DNA of 64,000 bases, taken from assembly GCA_001414485.1 (NCBI GenBank), contig LLEY01000179.1:1-64000 (forward strand). The letters are read 5' to 3'. The DNA comes from Calycina herbarum. Lineage: Eukaryota; Ascomycota; Leotiomycetes; Helotiales; Pezizellaceae. Positions within the stretch are counted from its first letter, which is position 1. The number at the start of each line of letters is the position of its first letter. A program made the position numbers and the translations under genes. The notes under the pieces were generated by a model. The model did no database searches. It was not told the DNA's origin and worked only from the letters and a program-made list of their open reading frames with translations. This document shows positions 1 through 10,494 of this stretch, piece after piece.

Positions 1-21
1 CCCCCCCCCCCCCCCCCCCCC
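1..21. other. Poly-C run at window edge
   Basis: A run of 21 C bases opens the window. The bases after it (AGCGCCCTAAGTATT) hold a single CCCTAA and no telomeric array. It most likely marks a contig or scaffold edge or an assembly artefact rather than a biological telomere. Confidence 0.6.
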
Positions 22-256
22 AGCGCCCTAAGTATTACTAGAGCAGAACATACACGGAATCGGAACTCGCTCCTTATTACTGACGCCTGGCTCGCGAAGC
101 TCTCCACCAGCAATTGAGGCTGCCGCGGAAGAGCCTCCTCGACCATCAATCGACCCAGACCATGATTCGATCCAAACCACCTCCGCACAAGAAGATCAAC
201 TCCGGAACACGTTGCCGTCGCACTTCCCGCAGTCTCGACATGTTCAAAACTAAGGA

Positions 257-1610
257 GAATTGGGGTTTTTTATCGATCGAAGTCAGTATGCCATCAGTGT
301 TGGCTCGGGCCCTGTGGACGATCTACAATATGGCATCATCATCGTTCCCTTTGGGGAAGAGCATATGCTATTTAGGTCTGAGCATAAGTCTGGAGAAGTG
401 CAAGTGCCTCTCGCGACACAACAGGAGTCATCCCTGCGCTCTTGTCGATGAAGCTCAGCCAAGGATCATCAATTCTGCATCCTCAGTTGCAGCGCGGGAA
501 TCATTCACGGACCCAGCTACTCGCTCCAAAGTTCGCGCACCACTAAAACGAACCCGAAATAGTCGAGAGAAATCTTCGGGAATTACGAAAAGAACCAAGA
601 CGCGCTGTCCTCAAACGCCCGCGCCGATTCGTCGCAGCCAAAGATTGAACGCTGGTCGACGTGCTGCTTGACCTGCAGATGGTTACAAGAGCTTTACCAA
701 TAGCCCTTGATTGTTGGTTAGAGGTTTTGTAACGTGGACAACCAACGATGGTAATTCAAATCCGAGTCTCTTCAACTTACGCAACGCTGACAACCCAAAC
801 CTACGTCATCTACCCCCTTTTCCCTTATCGACACCCTTCTCCCTCATGGTAACGACCAAACCGAAGTCCTCTCCATTTCGTCCTAGAACGGAAACGAAAT
901 CGACGATAACTCGAGGTTATGGAAAGGGATCAAGGCTGTGGTGGAACGTTATAGGTAACCGGAAGTCGTCAGGCTCAGCAAATATATGTTTGAGTACTGC
1001 ACGGGGAAAGCTAAATTTGCCGCCTCCATGTCATCATCAATGTTATCCAGCCACGATGTCGTCGCCCATCCGTGCAACAGTCACCTTGTCTCAACATTGC
1101 CCAACGTTGTATAATCCTCGATAACCGCTTCTCGAGAAATGTTCAATGCTATTTTGATTTCAATAAAGACACTGGGGAGCTTCTCCTCCACGACATATCC
1201 GAGGACGGTGACACGGAACTCTACGACATTGACGAAAAAGGGAACCCCAGCCATCGTCAGATATGGAAGACCCCTCGGCAATGCGTCGTGGTACTCAGTC
1301 CTGACCCCTACTGCCATCGCCACCCCGACAAACGCAACCGCGAGCGGATCCTCAAAATCTGCTGTGCTGAGTTTTTTTCTAATACCGCGAAGAACGCCGG
1401 GCGATCAAGGTGAGGCCGCATTGACGGAGGAGAGGCTGGCGTTCGCTGGCCAAGCTGACCTTAAGCGGACGTACGAAGGGACCATACAGCAACTTATTAA
1501 TTTAGGCCTGCAATCTCTGCAATCCGAGGCATTGACGACCACCTACAGCCCCCATAATACTCGGTTCAAGCCCCACTCGAACCCAAAAAGGACGACGTGA
1601 TCCGATATAC
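257..1610 (+). pseudogene. Relic of a fungal kinase-like gene, N-terminal part only
   Basis: Coding-like pieces lie in different frames. At 260-451 a frame includes DRSQYAISVGSGPVDDLQYG. At 1160-1320 a frame includes GELLLHDISEDGDTELYD and IWKTPRQCVVVLSPD, a segment that from memory of fungal protein families precedes the catalytic domain in many FHA/Ser-Thr kinase-like proteins. At 1395-1600 another frame reads LTEERLAFAGQADL and ends near RYTKLGN, where a kinase glycine loop would start. No kinase catalytic motifs (HRD, DFG) follow; the sequence switches to unrelated F-box-like material near 1.61 kb. At least two frame changes and the missing catalytic domain make this a pseudogene. The family call rests on recognition only, and the 257-451 piece may not belong to it. 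Confidence 0.4.
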
Positions 1611-1615
1611 GAAGC

Positions 1616-2103
1616 TTGGAAACAGGCCAGCGGCATTACATAGGGCCGTCTCCTGAAGTCCAATTCCAGATCCTCAAGGAAGCGCTCAGTACGGAAGGAG
1701 TTACCGGACGTGGAGCTCCTAACATTGCTCGCCTCTCGTTGGTGTGCAAAGATTGGGAGAAGGAGATCCAAAGCAGGAGGGCTAGAGTACCCAAGAAGAA
1801 GCGGGAGAAAGGCAAGCACGGCAAGATCGTACGTGTGGCTGCTGTTCCCTCCCTGCCCAACCCCACCTCAACTTCGGCGTCTCCTCCTCAGATGTCGACA
1901 ACCTCGAGTCCAGCTTGCCTCCCGATCACCCCGATGCAGAGTATCTGGAGTCTGACGATGATGCCTCCGAGGCCTCTGACTCAAACCCCCTCACGGAGAC
2001 CCAGGTAGTCAAGGAGCCTAAGAAGGCCGCCCTCAACTTGGACTCCATTTTCAGTGAACCAAAGGATAACTTCCAGGAAATAACCTCATTTGACTTTCCG
2101 TAA
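1616..2103 (+). pseudogene. F-box-like fragment with acidic C-terminus
   Basis: Residues from 1616 read VQFQILKEAL, then ARLSLVCKDW, which resembles the core of a fungal F-box (LPPEL..ILxxL....LVCKxW), followed by a basic stretch (KKKREKGKHGK). In the next frame the sequence from about 1867 to the TAA at 2103 is strongly coding-like and acidic (DAEYLESDDDASEASDSN...ITSFDFP). The two parts are in different frames. A GTACGT donor at 1829 could start an intron, but the best acceptor (CAG at 1889-1891) does not correct the frame, so a frameshift is more likely. No start codon is firmly supported. It follows the kinase relic directly and may be fused to it by rearrangement. Confidence 0.35.
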
Positions 2104-2361
2104 TCCACATCGATGGCGTTTATATTCTGATCATCGCATGTACTTATCACGGAGAAGATTTTATCCTTAGGATTTTTAGCATCGCGAGTTTATGAAGCTG
2201 CTTAGAAGAAATTCAAGACGGCTTTGGCCGTAGATATTTCCGTGAGGTCGATATCTGTGTTTCCTTCCGCTCCCGCTCCTCCTTAAAATTTGCCGTAGAA
2301 GATAGAGTAATTACTCGCGCTTAAGAGAGCGAATTTGACGAAAATACGCTTCTGTTAAAAG

Positions 2362-2621
2362 TGTTACGGCGCTGGTCCGTAACCTGGAAGAATACACGTG
2401 ACAGGCACGTGACCTTGGGAACCACCTCTGTAATGAGGATCTATGACGAGAGTTGGATCTATGACGAGAGTACAAGCAAAGAGGCTTCTTACAGTTACTA
2501 AGCAACCCCTTTTCTCTGGGTATATAAACCGCGTTGCCTCGTAGATAGAACTGTAGCATTAAATTCTCGAATATACACACATATACTCTTGTGCCTTTGC
2601 CTTTGGTTATGGATCGTGACA
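2362..2621 (+). repeat. TATA-containing repeat (solo LTR or MITE-like), copy 1
   Basis: 260 bp beginning TGTTACGGCGCTGG and ending GGATCGTGACA, about 85 percent alike by eye to the repeat at 5065-5300. Both have TG..CA ends with a short imperfect inverted terminus (TGTTACG / CGTGACA) and a central TATA box (GGGTATATAAACC). This copy contains an extra direct repeat of GGATCTATGACGAGAGT and a 24-bp insertion near 2545. No target duplication flanks it (GTTAAAAG versus TCCAGCAA). Confidence 0.7.
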
Positions 2622-3296
2622 TCCAGCAAGCATGTGGTGATCAAATGTATACCCATTGCCAGTGGCACCCTTCTCGCGGATTGTCTAGCTGAAACCACGC
2701 TTCGAGGAATAACAAAAGCCATAATTGAATCAATCGATGGGTGGGACTGCTGGTAACGGAGTATCGTCAAATGGATAGGGCTTGTTCTCATAGATAATGG
2801 GTTTCGAAATCTAGTTGAAGCAACGTTTGTCGTATGATTTAAAGGTTCTGAAATCAACTCATTAGCAGCGTCTCTGACTCTCTCTCCCTGCTGTATCGAA
2901 CATGTTGCGGGGTTCAATCGGGCCCCCTATCGATTCCTGTCGATCCCCGAGGCTATAATTGGAAAGAGGTACGGGAATCACTTGAACCCTATGTCTATTA
3001 GACGATTGGGGGCTCCGATGCGGCTCCTCGTCGATCTCGGATATAATTAGAATTAGGCAAGGGAGCAGATGAGATACCCTGGGTTCAGACCAAGTACTAT
3101 TGGACAATAACTTTCCGCACCATTCTCTGCTCCTTGTCTCTGCCTCTCTGTCTTTGCGCCCTGTCTTTTACGTAGGTAAGAGCTTGTTGTGTGACCAATG
3201 AGATTTGCTTATGTCTTGTCACTTTACTTCCGTGGATATGAGTGGCAACTTAAGCGAGCTAAGCGTAGTGAGTTTGCCTGGTTTCTTGATCTTGAA
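2622..3296. other. Non-coding stretch, nothing recognised
   Basis: Short overlapping open frames on the minus strand have no coherent composition or recognisable motif. Composition is that of ordinary fungal intergenic DNA. Confidence 0.5.
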
Positions 3297-3913
3297 TTAC
3301 GTATAAATAGAAGGCAGTGATGATTTCAACTTTTCTAATACCAAAGACGCCTTATTCACAATCCGGTGGGAATCTACAGTGCGTACTCTGAAATCCTCTG
3401 CTATAGTACCCCATTTTTGAATATCCTTCTTCAGGTGCTTGTTTTCTAAGTCTGTTGTATGTAGCATCGCTTTGAGCTGGTTCGCGAACTCTTCGACTGT
3501 AACGGCACGAACCGGACACTACTATGGAAGAGGCATATGGGAGTGCGTTCGAATAGAATTGCATGTACGGATACTAGGCTCTGATACGAAGGGAAAGACC
3601 AAATTAGTCTTTCCCGATAGAGAGGAGGCAGCTGTTTACAAGAGGTTCGGACAATAGTAAGTCCGGAAGCCATCTGGCTATTCCAAATCCTGAAACAATA
3701 TCCGTATCGTATCCCATTCGGCACGTAGACTCGGCAATTCCAATTCCGATCATTCCGATCAATTCCTGATGGTTCTATCACATCGACAGCTCGCTTCAGT
3801 ATCGACTCCGCCACTGCGGTTTCCTTCCACTGGTTCACCTCACACATTAATTTTGAATATTCTGCTTCTAATTCGGCAATTCTGTCAGTAAAGTTTATTG
3901 CTGGTCTAGTGAA
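3297..3913 (-). pseudogene. Coiled-coil protein gene split by a solo LTR
   Basis: Read on the minus strand, one frame runs from about 3913 through the heptad-rich segment LTDRIAELEAEYSKLMCEVN, then KETAVAESILKRAV, is interrupted by the LTR at 3498-3782, and resumes in the same frame once the LTR and one copy of TCGAC are discounted: EEFANQLKAMLHTTDLENKH through to a TAA at 3297-3299. The region is rich in E, K, L and Q with a heptad pattern, so a coiled coil is inferred. I do not recognise the family. The upstream part (above 3913) is unclear; the sequence to about 4015 also has coding character on this strand (SFEAVAKEVRKLIATRRRM) in a shifted frame. Confidence 0.55.
3498..3782 (+). mobile_element. 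Solo LTR, small family S, copy 1
   Basis: 285 bp from TGTAACGGCACG to TTCTATCACA, with canonical TG..CA ends and a perfect 5-bp target duplication TCGAC at 3493-3497 and 3783-3787. It contains the short palindrome AGACCAAATTAGTCTTT. Related copies lie at 10751-11033 (opposite strand) and 14995-15305. CA and TG dinucleotides are still frequent, so it has largely escaped RIP. It disrupts a coiled-coil gene. Confidence 0.85.
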
Positions 3914-5056
3914 AAGAATATGCTGGCGCTGGCATTAGCTTCATCCTCCTTCGGGTGGCAATCAGCTTACGTACTTCTTTCGCCACAGCTTCAAATGAAA
4001 CACCAACTTCTCGACATAATTCCATATAATTTCCAATTAAATACTTGCTTAGGTTCCTTTCAAAGAGATGTGTTCTTGCTAGTAGAGATTGCTAAGAATA
4101 GGGATCCTCTACGCGTGTAATAAGACGAACTTCTAATAGGTCGATTGTTATTCCTAGCTTGCTCTCTGTTGTATCTTATTAGTATTAAGCAAATTCCGTC
4201 ATTTATAAGGGCGTAGATCTTACTAATATACTCCGAAAGCTTTTCACGGCATTCCGTCCTCTATCTGGCGCGATCTAAGTTACTTAGCCGAGGGGAAGCC
4301 TTTTTTTTTCTTCAATAGTAGGTATGTTCATAATTGAACCTGCCGTAATCTTTTATATAGCTTGACTTAATGAAACATCGTGCGGGCCCCTCTCTGGACT
4401 ATCTATTTTTATGGGGATCCCTTTCTAGCTCCCTGTGTATAGCGAGTGTCAGTGTCAATACACAAATTTAGAAGAGCGAAGGCACACTTTCTAACGGGAC
4501 ACTACAGCACAGCCTCTGAATAACCATAGAGACCCGATGCAGCTCCCTCGCCTGATTGATTAGGGGCAAAGTGATCACTCAGGCTTCGCATTGGTTGTGG
4601 TTTCCAATAAGCGATGATATATTGCAGAGCAAATGCTAATCAACAAAGCCTCACCCTGCGAAGATTGGCAAATATTGCTCGAGACCAAGGCATGTTTGTT
4701 TATTCATAATTTCGTAAGAAAAAGTAGAAGATCATGCAGCTTCAAGATCAGCGCTCTCGGAAGAGAAGGGTCGGTGGCGAAGATAGGGTGGCGTCGAGGA
4801 GCACTCTCAAGAAATTCGTCCCGGCTTCTCTCTACCAAAGTATCGCAGACTCCGTACCTTCTGCAAGACAAAGAAAAGGGACTCGGCTTCGTCCTTACAA
4901 TCCCCGACTCCCAAACCCAGAAAACATGGCGTGACTGAAATTAGAGGGCCATATTACTCTGCCTACAAGTACGGTGAGATAAGAAATATTCTGCCAAAGG
5001 CTGTGTGCAAAACATTACTCTCCACCTCTGTATGTAATGGAAACTTACATACTCCA
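3914..5056. other. Intergenic, no gene supported
   Basis: A weak continuation of the minus-strand coiled-coil gene is possible up to about 4015. The two overlapping open frames at 4633-4938 are not supported by motifs or splice signals. Nothing else is recognised. Confidence 0.45.
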
Positions 5057-5064
5057 ATACATGG

Positions 5065-5300
5065 TGTTACGGCGCTGGTCCGTAACCTGGAAGAATACAC
5101 CTGACAAGCACGTGACCTTGGGAACCGCCTCGGCAATGAGGATGTGTTGGATCTATGACGAGAGTACAGGTACTAAAAGGCTCCTTACAGTTAGTAAGCA
5201 ACCCCTTTTCGCGGGGTATATAACCCGCGTTGCCATCGTAAATTCTCCAATATATACACATATACTCTTGTGCCTTTGCCTTTGGTTATGGATCGTGACA
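5065..5300 (+). repeat. TATA-containing repeat, copy 2, with 8-bp target duplication
   Basis: 236 bp from TGTTACGGCGCTGG to GGATCGTGACA, homologous to 2362-2621. It is flanked by a perfect 8-bp direct repeat ATACATGG at 5057-5064 and 5301-5308. An 8-bp duplication with short imperfect TIRs (TGTYACG) fits a hAT-like MITE better than an LTR (4-6 bp), although the TATA box (GGGGTATATAACCC, 5215-5228) and TG..CA ends look LTR-like. It sits immediately upstream of the HET gene. Confidence 0.8.
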
Positions 5301-5317
5301 ATACATGGAGCACCAAC

Positions 5318-7921
5318 ATGGACCTCGCTTTCGACGTCAATGAGCCGTCATCATGCTCTGTATGTCGAGCCACAGCACAGTCCTTCACGCCATATCACGA
5401 ATCGAAGCAAACCGCGAGCCCGTGCCTCAATGGCGTTTGAAACTTGGCAATCCAATTGCCCTCCGCGACCAAACTTCCTGCTCGACATGCCAGAAGGTAT
5501 GGGATGTGCTCTTGGACTATGAATCTCGCCATCCTTCCCCTAACGAGGGCCTGAAGAGAGAAGACTCATGGTTAGATGATGAGGTCGAGATCACCTTTGG
5601 CCGCACAACGGGTTATGAGTTGTCGAGGCTACATGTTCCCTCTACACTTTCTCCTGGACCTGAATCTCGCTCAACATGCTATCCAATTCTCCAGTTGCGC
5701 CCTCATATACCATTCGTTCTCCAGTTTCTAAGCGAATTATATCTCGTTTCCGGGCAGGATACATCTCCATCTAAGCGCTCCAATTCACAGGTAGTGGACG
5801 ATCAATATCCTACTTGGTATGCCAGGTCGGAAGCCCCAGCTCAGCCTTCCCCTCCGCAGGATTTTGGTGTCGTGCTCCCAGAGGGCCCTATAGACACGTC
5901 GAGAATTCGTCGTTGGATGGAATACTGCGACAATTTCCATGAGAAATGCCGACCGCACCTGCACGGAGCGCCGCAATCCGAGGTGATGCCAGCGTTCCTC
6001 ATTGACATTCAACAATTTTGTATTGTTCCGTGCCCCTCTACACAAACCAAGTATGCGACACTGAGCTACGTTTGGGGCCAAGTAACCGGGACGATAGAAA
6101 GCAAACGTTCAAATCTGCAGAATCTCTGTCGACATGACTCTTTGAATTCCGAAGACTTTGTCTCCTTGATACCGAGGACGATCAGAGACGCCATCAAGCT
6201 CTGTCGGCTGATTGGCATCAATTTCCTTTGGGTCGATCGGCTATGTATTGTACAAGATGACAAGGATATGGTTCACGATCAGATAGGCGCCATGGGCAAT
6301 ATATTCAAGAATTCGTACCTCACAATCATCTGCGCCGACGGAGAAGATGTCACTCACGGGCTGCCTGGTGTCGACGACCAGAGCAGAAAGCATGGACCGA
6401 ACCTCACCTTTCGATTCTCGTCATCCATACAATTCTCAGTTCTCAAGTACAAAGAGTCCGAAACCAGCCCGCACCACCAAAGGGCCTGGACCTTCCAAGA
6501 GAGAATGCTTTCGCCAAGAACGTTACGATAAGACAGTGTATTGGGAATGTCTGTCGTGTTCAATCCAGGAAACTTGCTCGGCTGATGACGATGGCGAGCG
6601 TGGCTTCACAATGACAAGCAGTCACACAGGTCGCACCCAAGAATTCCCGGCTTTTGCCATCCCTGAATCGCTTGTACTTAGCGAAAGACCAATCCCAGAT
6701 CTCAGCGTCTACTGGAGCCTAGTTACGGGTTATTCCAAGCGTTCCCTTTCATATCAAAGCGATGCAGAGAAGGCGTTTGGCGCTGTTATACAGGAGTTCA
6801 GCCGCGCATTCGATGGAGGTTTCTTTTACGGCATTCCGACCTTGATCTTTGACTACTGCCTCTTATGGTCCTTTGCACCAGGAAGTGTGCCAAAAAGGAG
6901 AAAAGAATTTCCTAGCTGGTCATGGCTCGGTTGGGTGACAGAAGTGCTTCTCAACCCCTTTCGGATCAACTCAAAGGACGTTTGGAAGCCGAGCGGAGGC
7001 GATTTTCCCGAGCGAGAAGCATGGAACGATCGAAGCATCTGGGCCCCCTTAATCGCATTCTATCGTACCCGGAAAGATGGCACTCGAGTTCGTATTACCG
7101 ACCCATCCTGTAACTGGGTTCATCTCCAGGGGTGCAAATATACCGAAGAATGGCGCTCACATTCGTTTGTATACTTCGAGAAGGATGATTCTGGGCGAAA
7201 ACGAGTCTTTTACCCTGACCGGGACAATATAGGATGTGTCCACGAGCGCAACATCACCAAGGATGGACTGATTTCAGGGGAAGAGGTGGAAGAAAAGAGC
7301 CCAACAGACCTGCAAAGTTGGTCGAAGCGAAAAGCTGTGTACTTTCTCCATGACAACTGGCCAAACAAGCGATTCTTTCATCTATTTCCCGTTGTCAACC
7401 ATCCTAAGACTGACTTTGAAAGCAGCAAGCACTGGGAACCATATCTCGAGTTCCGCGCACGGTCATACACTCTCAAGCCAGTACGAGTCTACGACGGCAA
7501 TTACAAACGCAGAGCATTACTCCTTGAGCATGAAGCGTTCCCAGGCGTCATAGTTGGAGACTTGCAGCCTGACAACCCTCAGGAAGTAGACTCCCTCCTC
7601 GGTTCTAGTTGTCAGCTTGTCATCACTTACATATGTGGCGGCCGATCCGAGGAGTTCAACATGCCATACCTGCTTCATTCGGAGTACTTCACTCCAGCTC
7701 GAGTGGTGTACGCTACCTTGTGGATAGAATGGAAGGATGGAGTAGCTTATCGAAAGGGTGTCGGGGCAATATTTAGCCCTGCGGATCCCAAGCGCCCGGT
7801 TGGTTGTGATTTCAGTGCAGCTACGATCCCAATGTTCCAAAAGTTAGATGATACAGTTAGGAGAGGCGTGGATTTGCTTAAGGAATTGCCGGCAGAGTCG
7901 GTTGACGTCAGGCTTGGTTAG
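5318..7921 (+). pseudogene. HET-domain (heterokaryon incompatibility) protein gene, frameshifted
   Basis: HET domains occur in fungal self/non-self recognition proteins whose activation can trigger cell death on hyphal fusion. The frame from 5353 to 6531 carries the HET core: YATLSYVWG at 6052-6078, IPRTIRDAIKLCRLIGINFLW, then VDRLCIVQDD, and RAWTFQERMLSPRTL just before a stop at 6529-6531. The next frame resumes without a gap (YDKTVYWECLSCSIQE) and runs to a TAG at 7919-7921, with the usual post-HET segment (FPSWSWLGW). Joining them needs a one- or two-base indel near 6525. A second frame change near 5370-5400 separates an N-terminal frame (MDLAFDV..PSSCSVC from 5318) from the main one. Total length near 860 residues suits the family. 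It is probably a pseudogene, though sequencing error at each site is possible. No introns are seen. Confidence 0.85.
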
Positions 7922-8564
7922 CAGTTGTAGGTAAGGCTAATGCGAGTGCCATTGTTTCCAGCCACCGGGCAGCATCGTACAATATTTCGCCGACGAGGTC
8001 AATTGTCGCTGATAGCTGTTTATCTGGACGGTTTTATTATCTGATTCTTATTAGCTAAATATTACTCTTTACATGGCTATAATTCTGAACAGCGAGACAA
8101 CTACGTTACAGGAGATCTTCTGCTTCGCACAGTAACGTCCCTCCTTACTTCGTATGGGCCGAGAAACCCTGCGTGCCGAGAAAAACGATAAGTTAAGTTA
8201 GTTACGAAAGGTACGGAAGGGGGTTACAGGTGGGTGTCGTCCAGTCCTTGTATTCCGCCTCGCCAGATCAGGGAGGTTTTAGGGAAATTCACGATATTCG
8301 ACACTGGTCCATGGAAACTTGGCCTCACCGTCCAATGTCGGTGGACGAAACCCACTTGGAACCCCCTTCGGACTTACGTACTTCCGTACCTTACAGGTCT
8401 CAGCCATTTTTACCCAGTCTGAACACTGATGGCCCCACGCAGTCTCGTTCTTACTCTTCTTGGTCGGTCTCTCTGTAGACATCTGTGAGAGGCCAGACCT
8501 CGAACAACTCAAAGGTGTGGTTTCAAATATTCAATTAAGAAGTGCGTGAAGACTACATACATGT
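7922..8564. other. Intergenic downstream of HET gene
   Basis: No motif-bearing frame is present. The short open frames at 8230-8512 lack a coherent composition. Nothing is recognised. Confidence 0.5.
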
Positions 8565-8602
8565 AAGCTCTTCCTCTATATATACAGAGAGAGGAAGAGC
8601 TT
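8565..8602. repeat. Perfect 13-bp inverted repeat (hairpin)
   Basis: AAGCTCTTCCTCT at 8565-8577 and its reverse complement AGAGGAAGAGCTT at 8590-8602 enclose a 12-base loop. It lies about 160 bp downstream of the 3' end of the minus-strand FluG-like gene. Its function is unknown. Confidence 0.7.
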
Positions 8603-8758
8603 CTGGAAGATTCCAAGAGACATATGATGTCAAAAGAATAGAAAAGTATAGAATAGAAGAGACTTGCTTGGCAGTGGGGTAATGGCCAGTGCTGAGCGGG
8701 GACTTTGGTCAGTGCTTAGCGAGGGCATGGCCCGAGCCTCTATCATGGGTTCCAACCC

Positions 8759-9869
8759 TCACAACATCTCTGGAAAGACTAGATCATCTAGCATCCCGTC
8801 CGCCCAATCCATAATCCGGTACTTTCTGCCCGGCGGCGGTCTGGCAGCGAAGACATCCTTAATAGTACTGTAGTCCTTGAACGCGCCGGCGGAGATAATG
8901 ATAGCGAGTAGAAACAAGAGGCCGTTGGCAGAAAGAGGAGGCGCGGGCTTCAACCTTTCGTACAATGGATGTTTTAGTCTGTGTATAAGCTGTTAGCAAC
9001 CCACTCGAGTCTTAGATAAGCCACTTTGGACTTACTTTTTCGGAGTGTCTTACATTCCTTTAGTAAACTCTCTTTTGAAACTTATCTTGATTTCTGGCTC
9101 TCCATCTTTCCATGAAACTATATAGACAAGATCCTATTATGAATGGTTAGCAACGACGAAAGTTCATTCCACCTCAGGCTTGATATCTCACCTTATACTT
9201 CGCCTTGCATATTTCCTGTAACCTTGCAGAAGTATAGCAATGCATCTTCAACAAGGCACTCAAGTCCACACGGCACCCTTCGTGGACGTAGTTGTGGTGG
9301 TCATGCTGCCACAAGAGCTCCTCCATGTCGACGTAGTTCTCTATTGTCAAGAACGTGGGTCCCTTTTCCTCTATCGACAGTGGGATCGTGTATCTAAGCA
9401 CGTCTTTGATATACTTCCTCTCCCGTTAGTAAATGCATCACATGTTAATACCTCGGTGGGGACTGGCCCGTAGGCATACTTACAGGAGCCACTGAGTCAT
9501 GGACTTCTGGAGGAATGGAGAGGTTTGTGTTGCGCTGCTATATCGACATGAGTTTCCGCATCTTGTTCCGTACCGTTTTGACAGTTGCTCTTTTCATTTC
9601 TTTGTCCCATCTGTAGGGGGTTGAGCGTGCGACAGCTTCAGTGATATGCTTCATGTCTTCCATATTGCGCAAGTCTGCGGCTGGATATTTCCTTTTATAC
9701 CTAAGATGTGTCAGTGCTTACTTTCTAGACTTGGATTTGTGATTTTGGCAACGTACGCTTCCCAAAAATCCCACATCGCGTCATACTATCGATCCCAGAC
9801 CTGTTCTCAGAGAGCCCATCCCTCAGGGCTGCCTCTATCTGCTCATCTGGATTCAGTCCTCTCCAACAT
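8759..9869 (-). pseudogene. FluG/DUF3435-like gene, five exons, five nonsense codons
   Basis: A complete spliced model can be read on the minus strand. Exons are 9869-9722, 9674-9484, 9419-9192, 9133-9036 and 8978-8759. Introns are 47, 64, 58 and 57 bp, all GT..AG, with branch-like CTGAC, TACTAAC, GCTAAC and GCTAAC. The exon sum is 885 bp, exactly 294 codons plus TGA. The reading includes DFWEAYVAKITNP, NYVDMEELLWQHDHH, DLSALLKMHCYTSARLQE, SWKDGEPEIKISFKREFTKG and a C-terminal ISAGAFKDYSTIKDVF. That order resembles fungal FluG-domain/DUF3435 proteins, a family related to tyrosine recombinases that includes Starship captains. Five in-frame stops occur: two TGA and one TAG in exon 1, one TAG in exon 2, one TAA in exon 4. 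Each is one C-to-T change from CGA, CAG or CAA. Family assignment is by recognition; catalytic R-H-R-Y residues were not confirmed. Confidence 0.6.
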
Positions 9870-9892
9870 CCTTTTGCCTGTTCAGTGCTCAT

Positions 9893-10480
9893 GACTTGCA
9901 GAACTGTACATGTGCAGAGGTGGATATCTGAAGTAGAGACGAGAAAAGAAAGTATTCCTAGAGAAATGGGAGAGGGATTGAAGAGAGGAGAATAGGGGGA
10001 GGGAATATGGGTGAGGAGATGTGCGAAAGATATGTGAGAAGATAGGTAAGACCGTAAGAAGATGGGCGAGAAGATGGGCGAGAAGATGGGTGAGAGTACG
10101 GGCGAGAAGACGGGTGAGAAGAGAAGAGGGAACTGGTTATTTATAGAATACGTAGCCCTAGGCAAAACGCAGAGGACGACGCAAAAGATCCTAAAGGCAG
10201 AAAAAGGTCCCACGCATGAAGACAGGCAGACCAAGATAACTGTTTGGGAATTAGCGTCTAGTGGGAGTAGATTTGGGATCCCTGGCTGGGAAAGGGGCCT
10301 TTTCGGGCTCCTCGTTAAAAGTTGACGATGTCTGAGCAGGCATGAGCCGAAGCTGAGCCGAGCCTGAGCCGAGCCTGAGCCGAGCCTGAGCCGAGCCTGA
10401 GCCAGCCTGCGCAAAGGCGGCGCGAGGTCACGTGAACTTGATGGGTGGGAGGTGTCGAGATTCCGGTTAAGAAACAAATC
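9893..10480. repeat. Low-complexity region with two minisatellites
   Basis: A 12-bp unit close to GATGGGCGAGAA is repeated about five times at 10058-10122. An 11-bp unit GAGCCGAGCCT is repeated about five times at 10350-10405. Purine-rich (GGAGAGG) sequence surrounds the first. The long minus-strand open frame through this stretch (Ser/Pro/Leu repeats) is explained by the repeats and is not called as a gene. Confidence 0.7.
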
Positions 10481-10494
10481 GTTTAGGTTAGCAC

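Noticed and set aside
1..21. Poly-C start read as a telomere end
   Set aside because: No CCCTAA/TTAGGG array follows; a single CCCTAA at 25-30 is not a telomere.
4633..4938. Two overlapping plus-strand ORFs of 66 and 101 codons
   Set aside because: No recognisable motif, splice support or composition bias distinguishes them from chance.
5321..5374. A 21-bp intron (GTATGT..CACAG) to join the HET N-terminal frame
   Set aside because: Far shorter than fungal introns, which are usually above 45 bp; a frameshift is more likely.
10058..10405. CRISPR-like array
   Set aside because: The repeats are contiguous 11-12 bp tandem units without spacers, so they are minisatellites.
9725..10477. 250-codon minus-strand open frame rich in Ser/Pro/Leu
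   Set aside because: It is produced by the purine-rich minisatellites; its C-terminal part overlaps exon 1 of the FluG-like gene in another frame.
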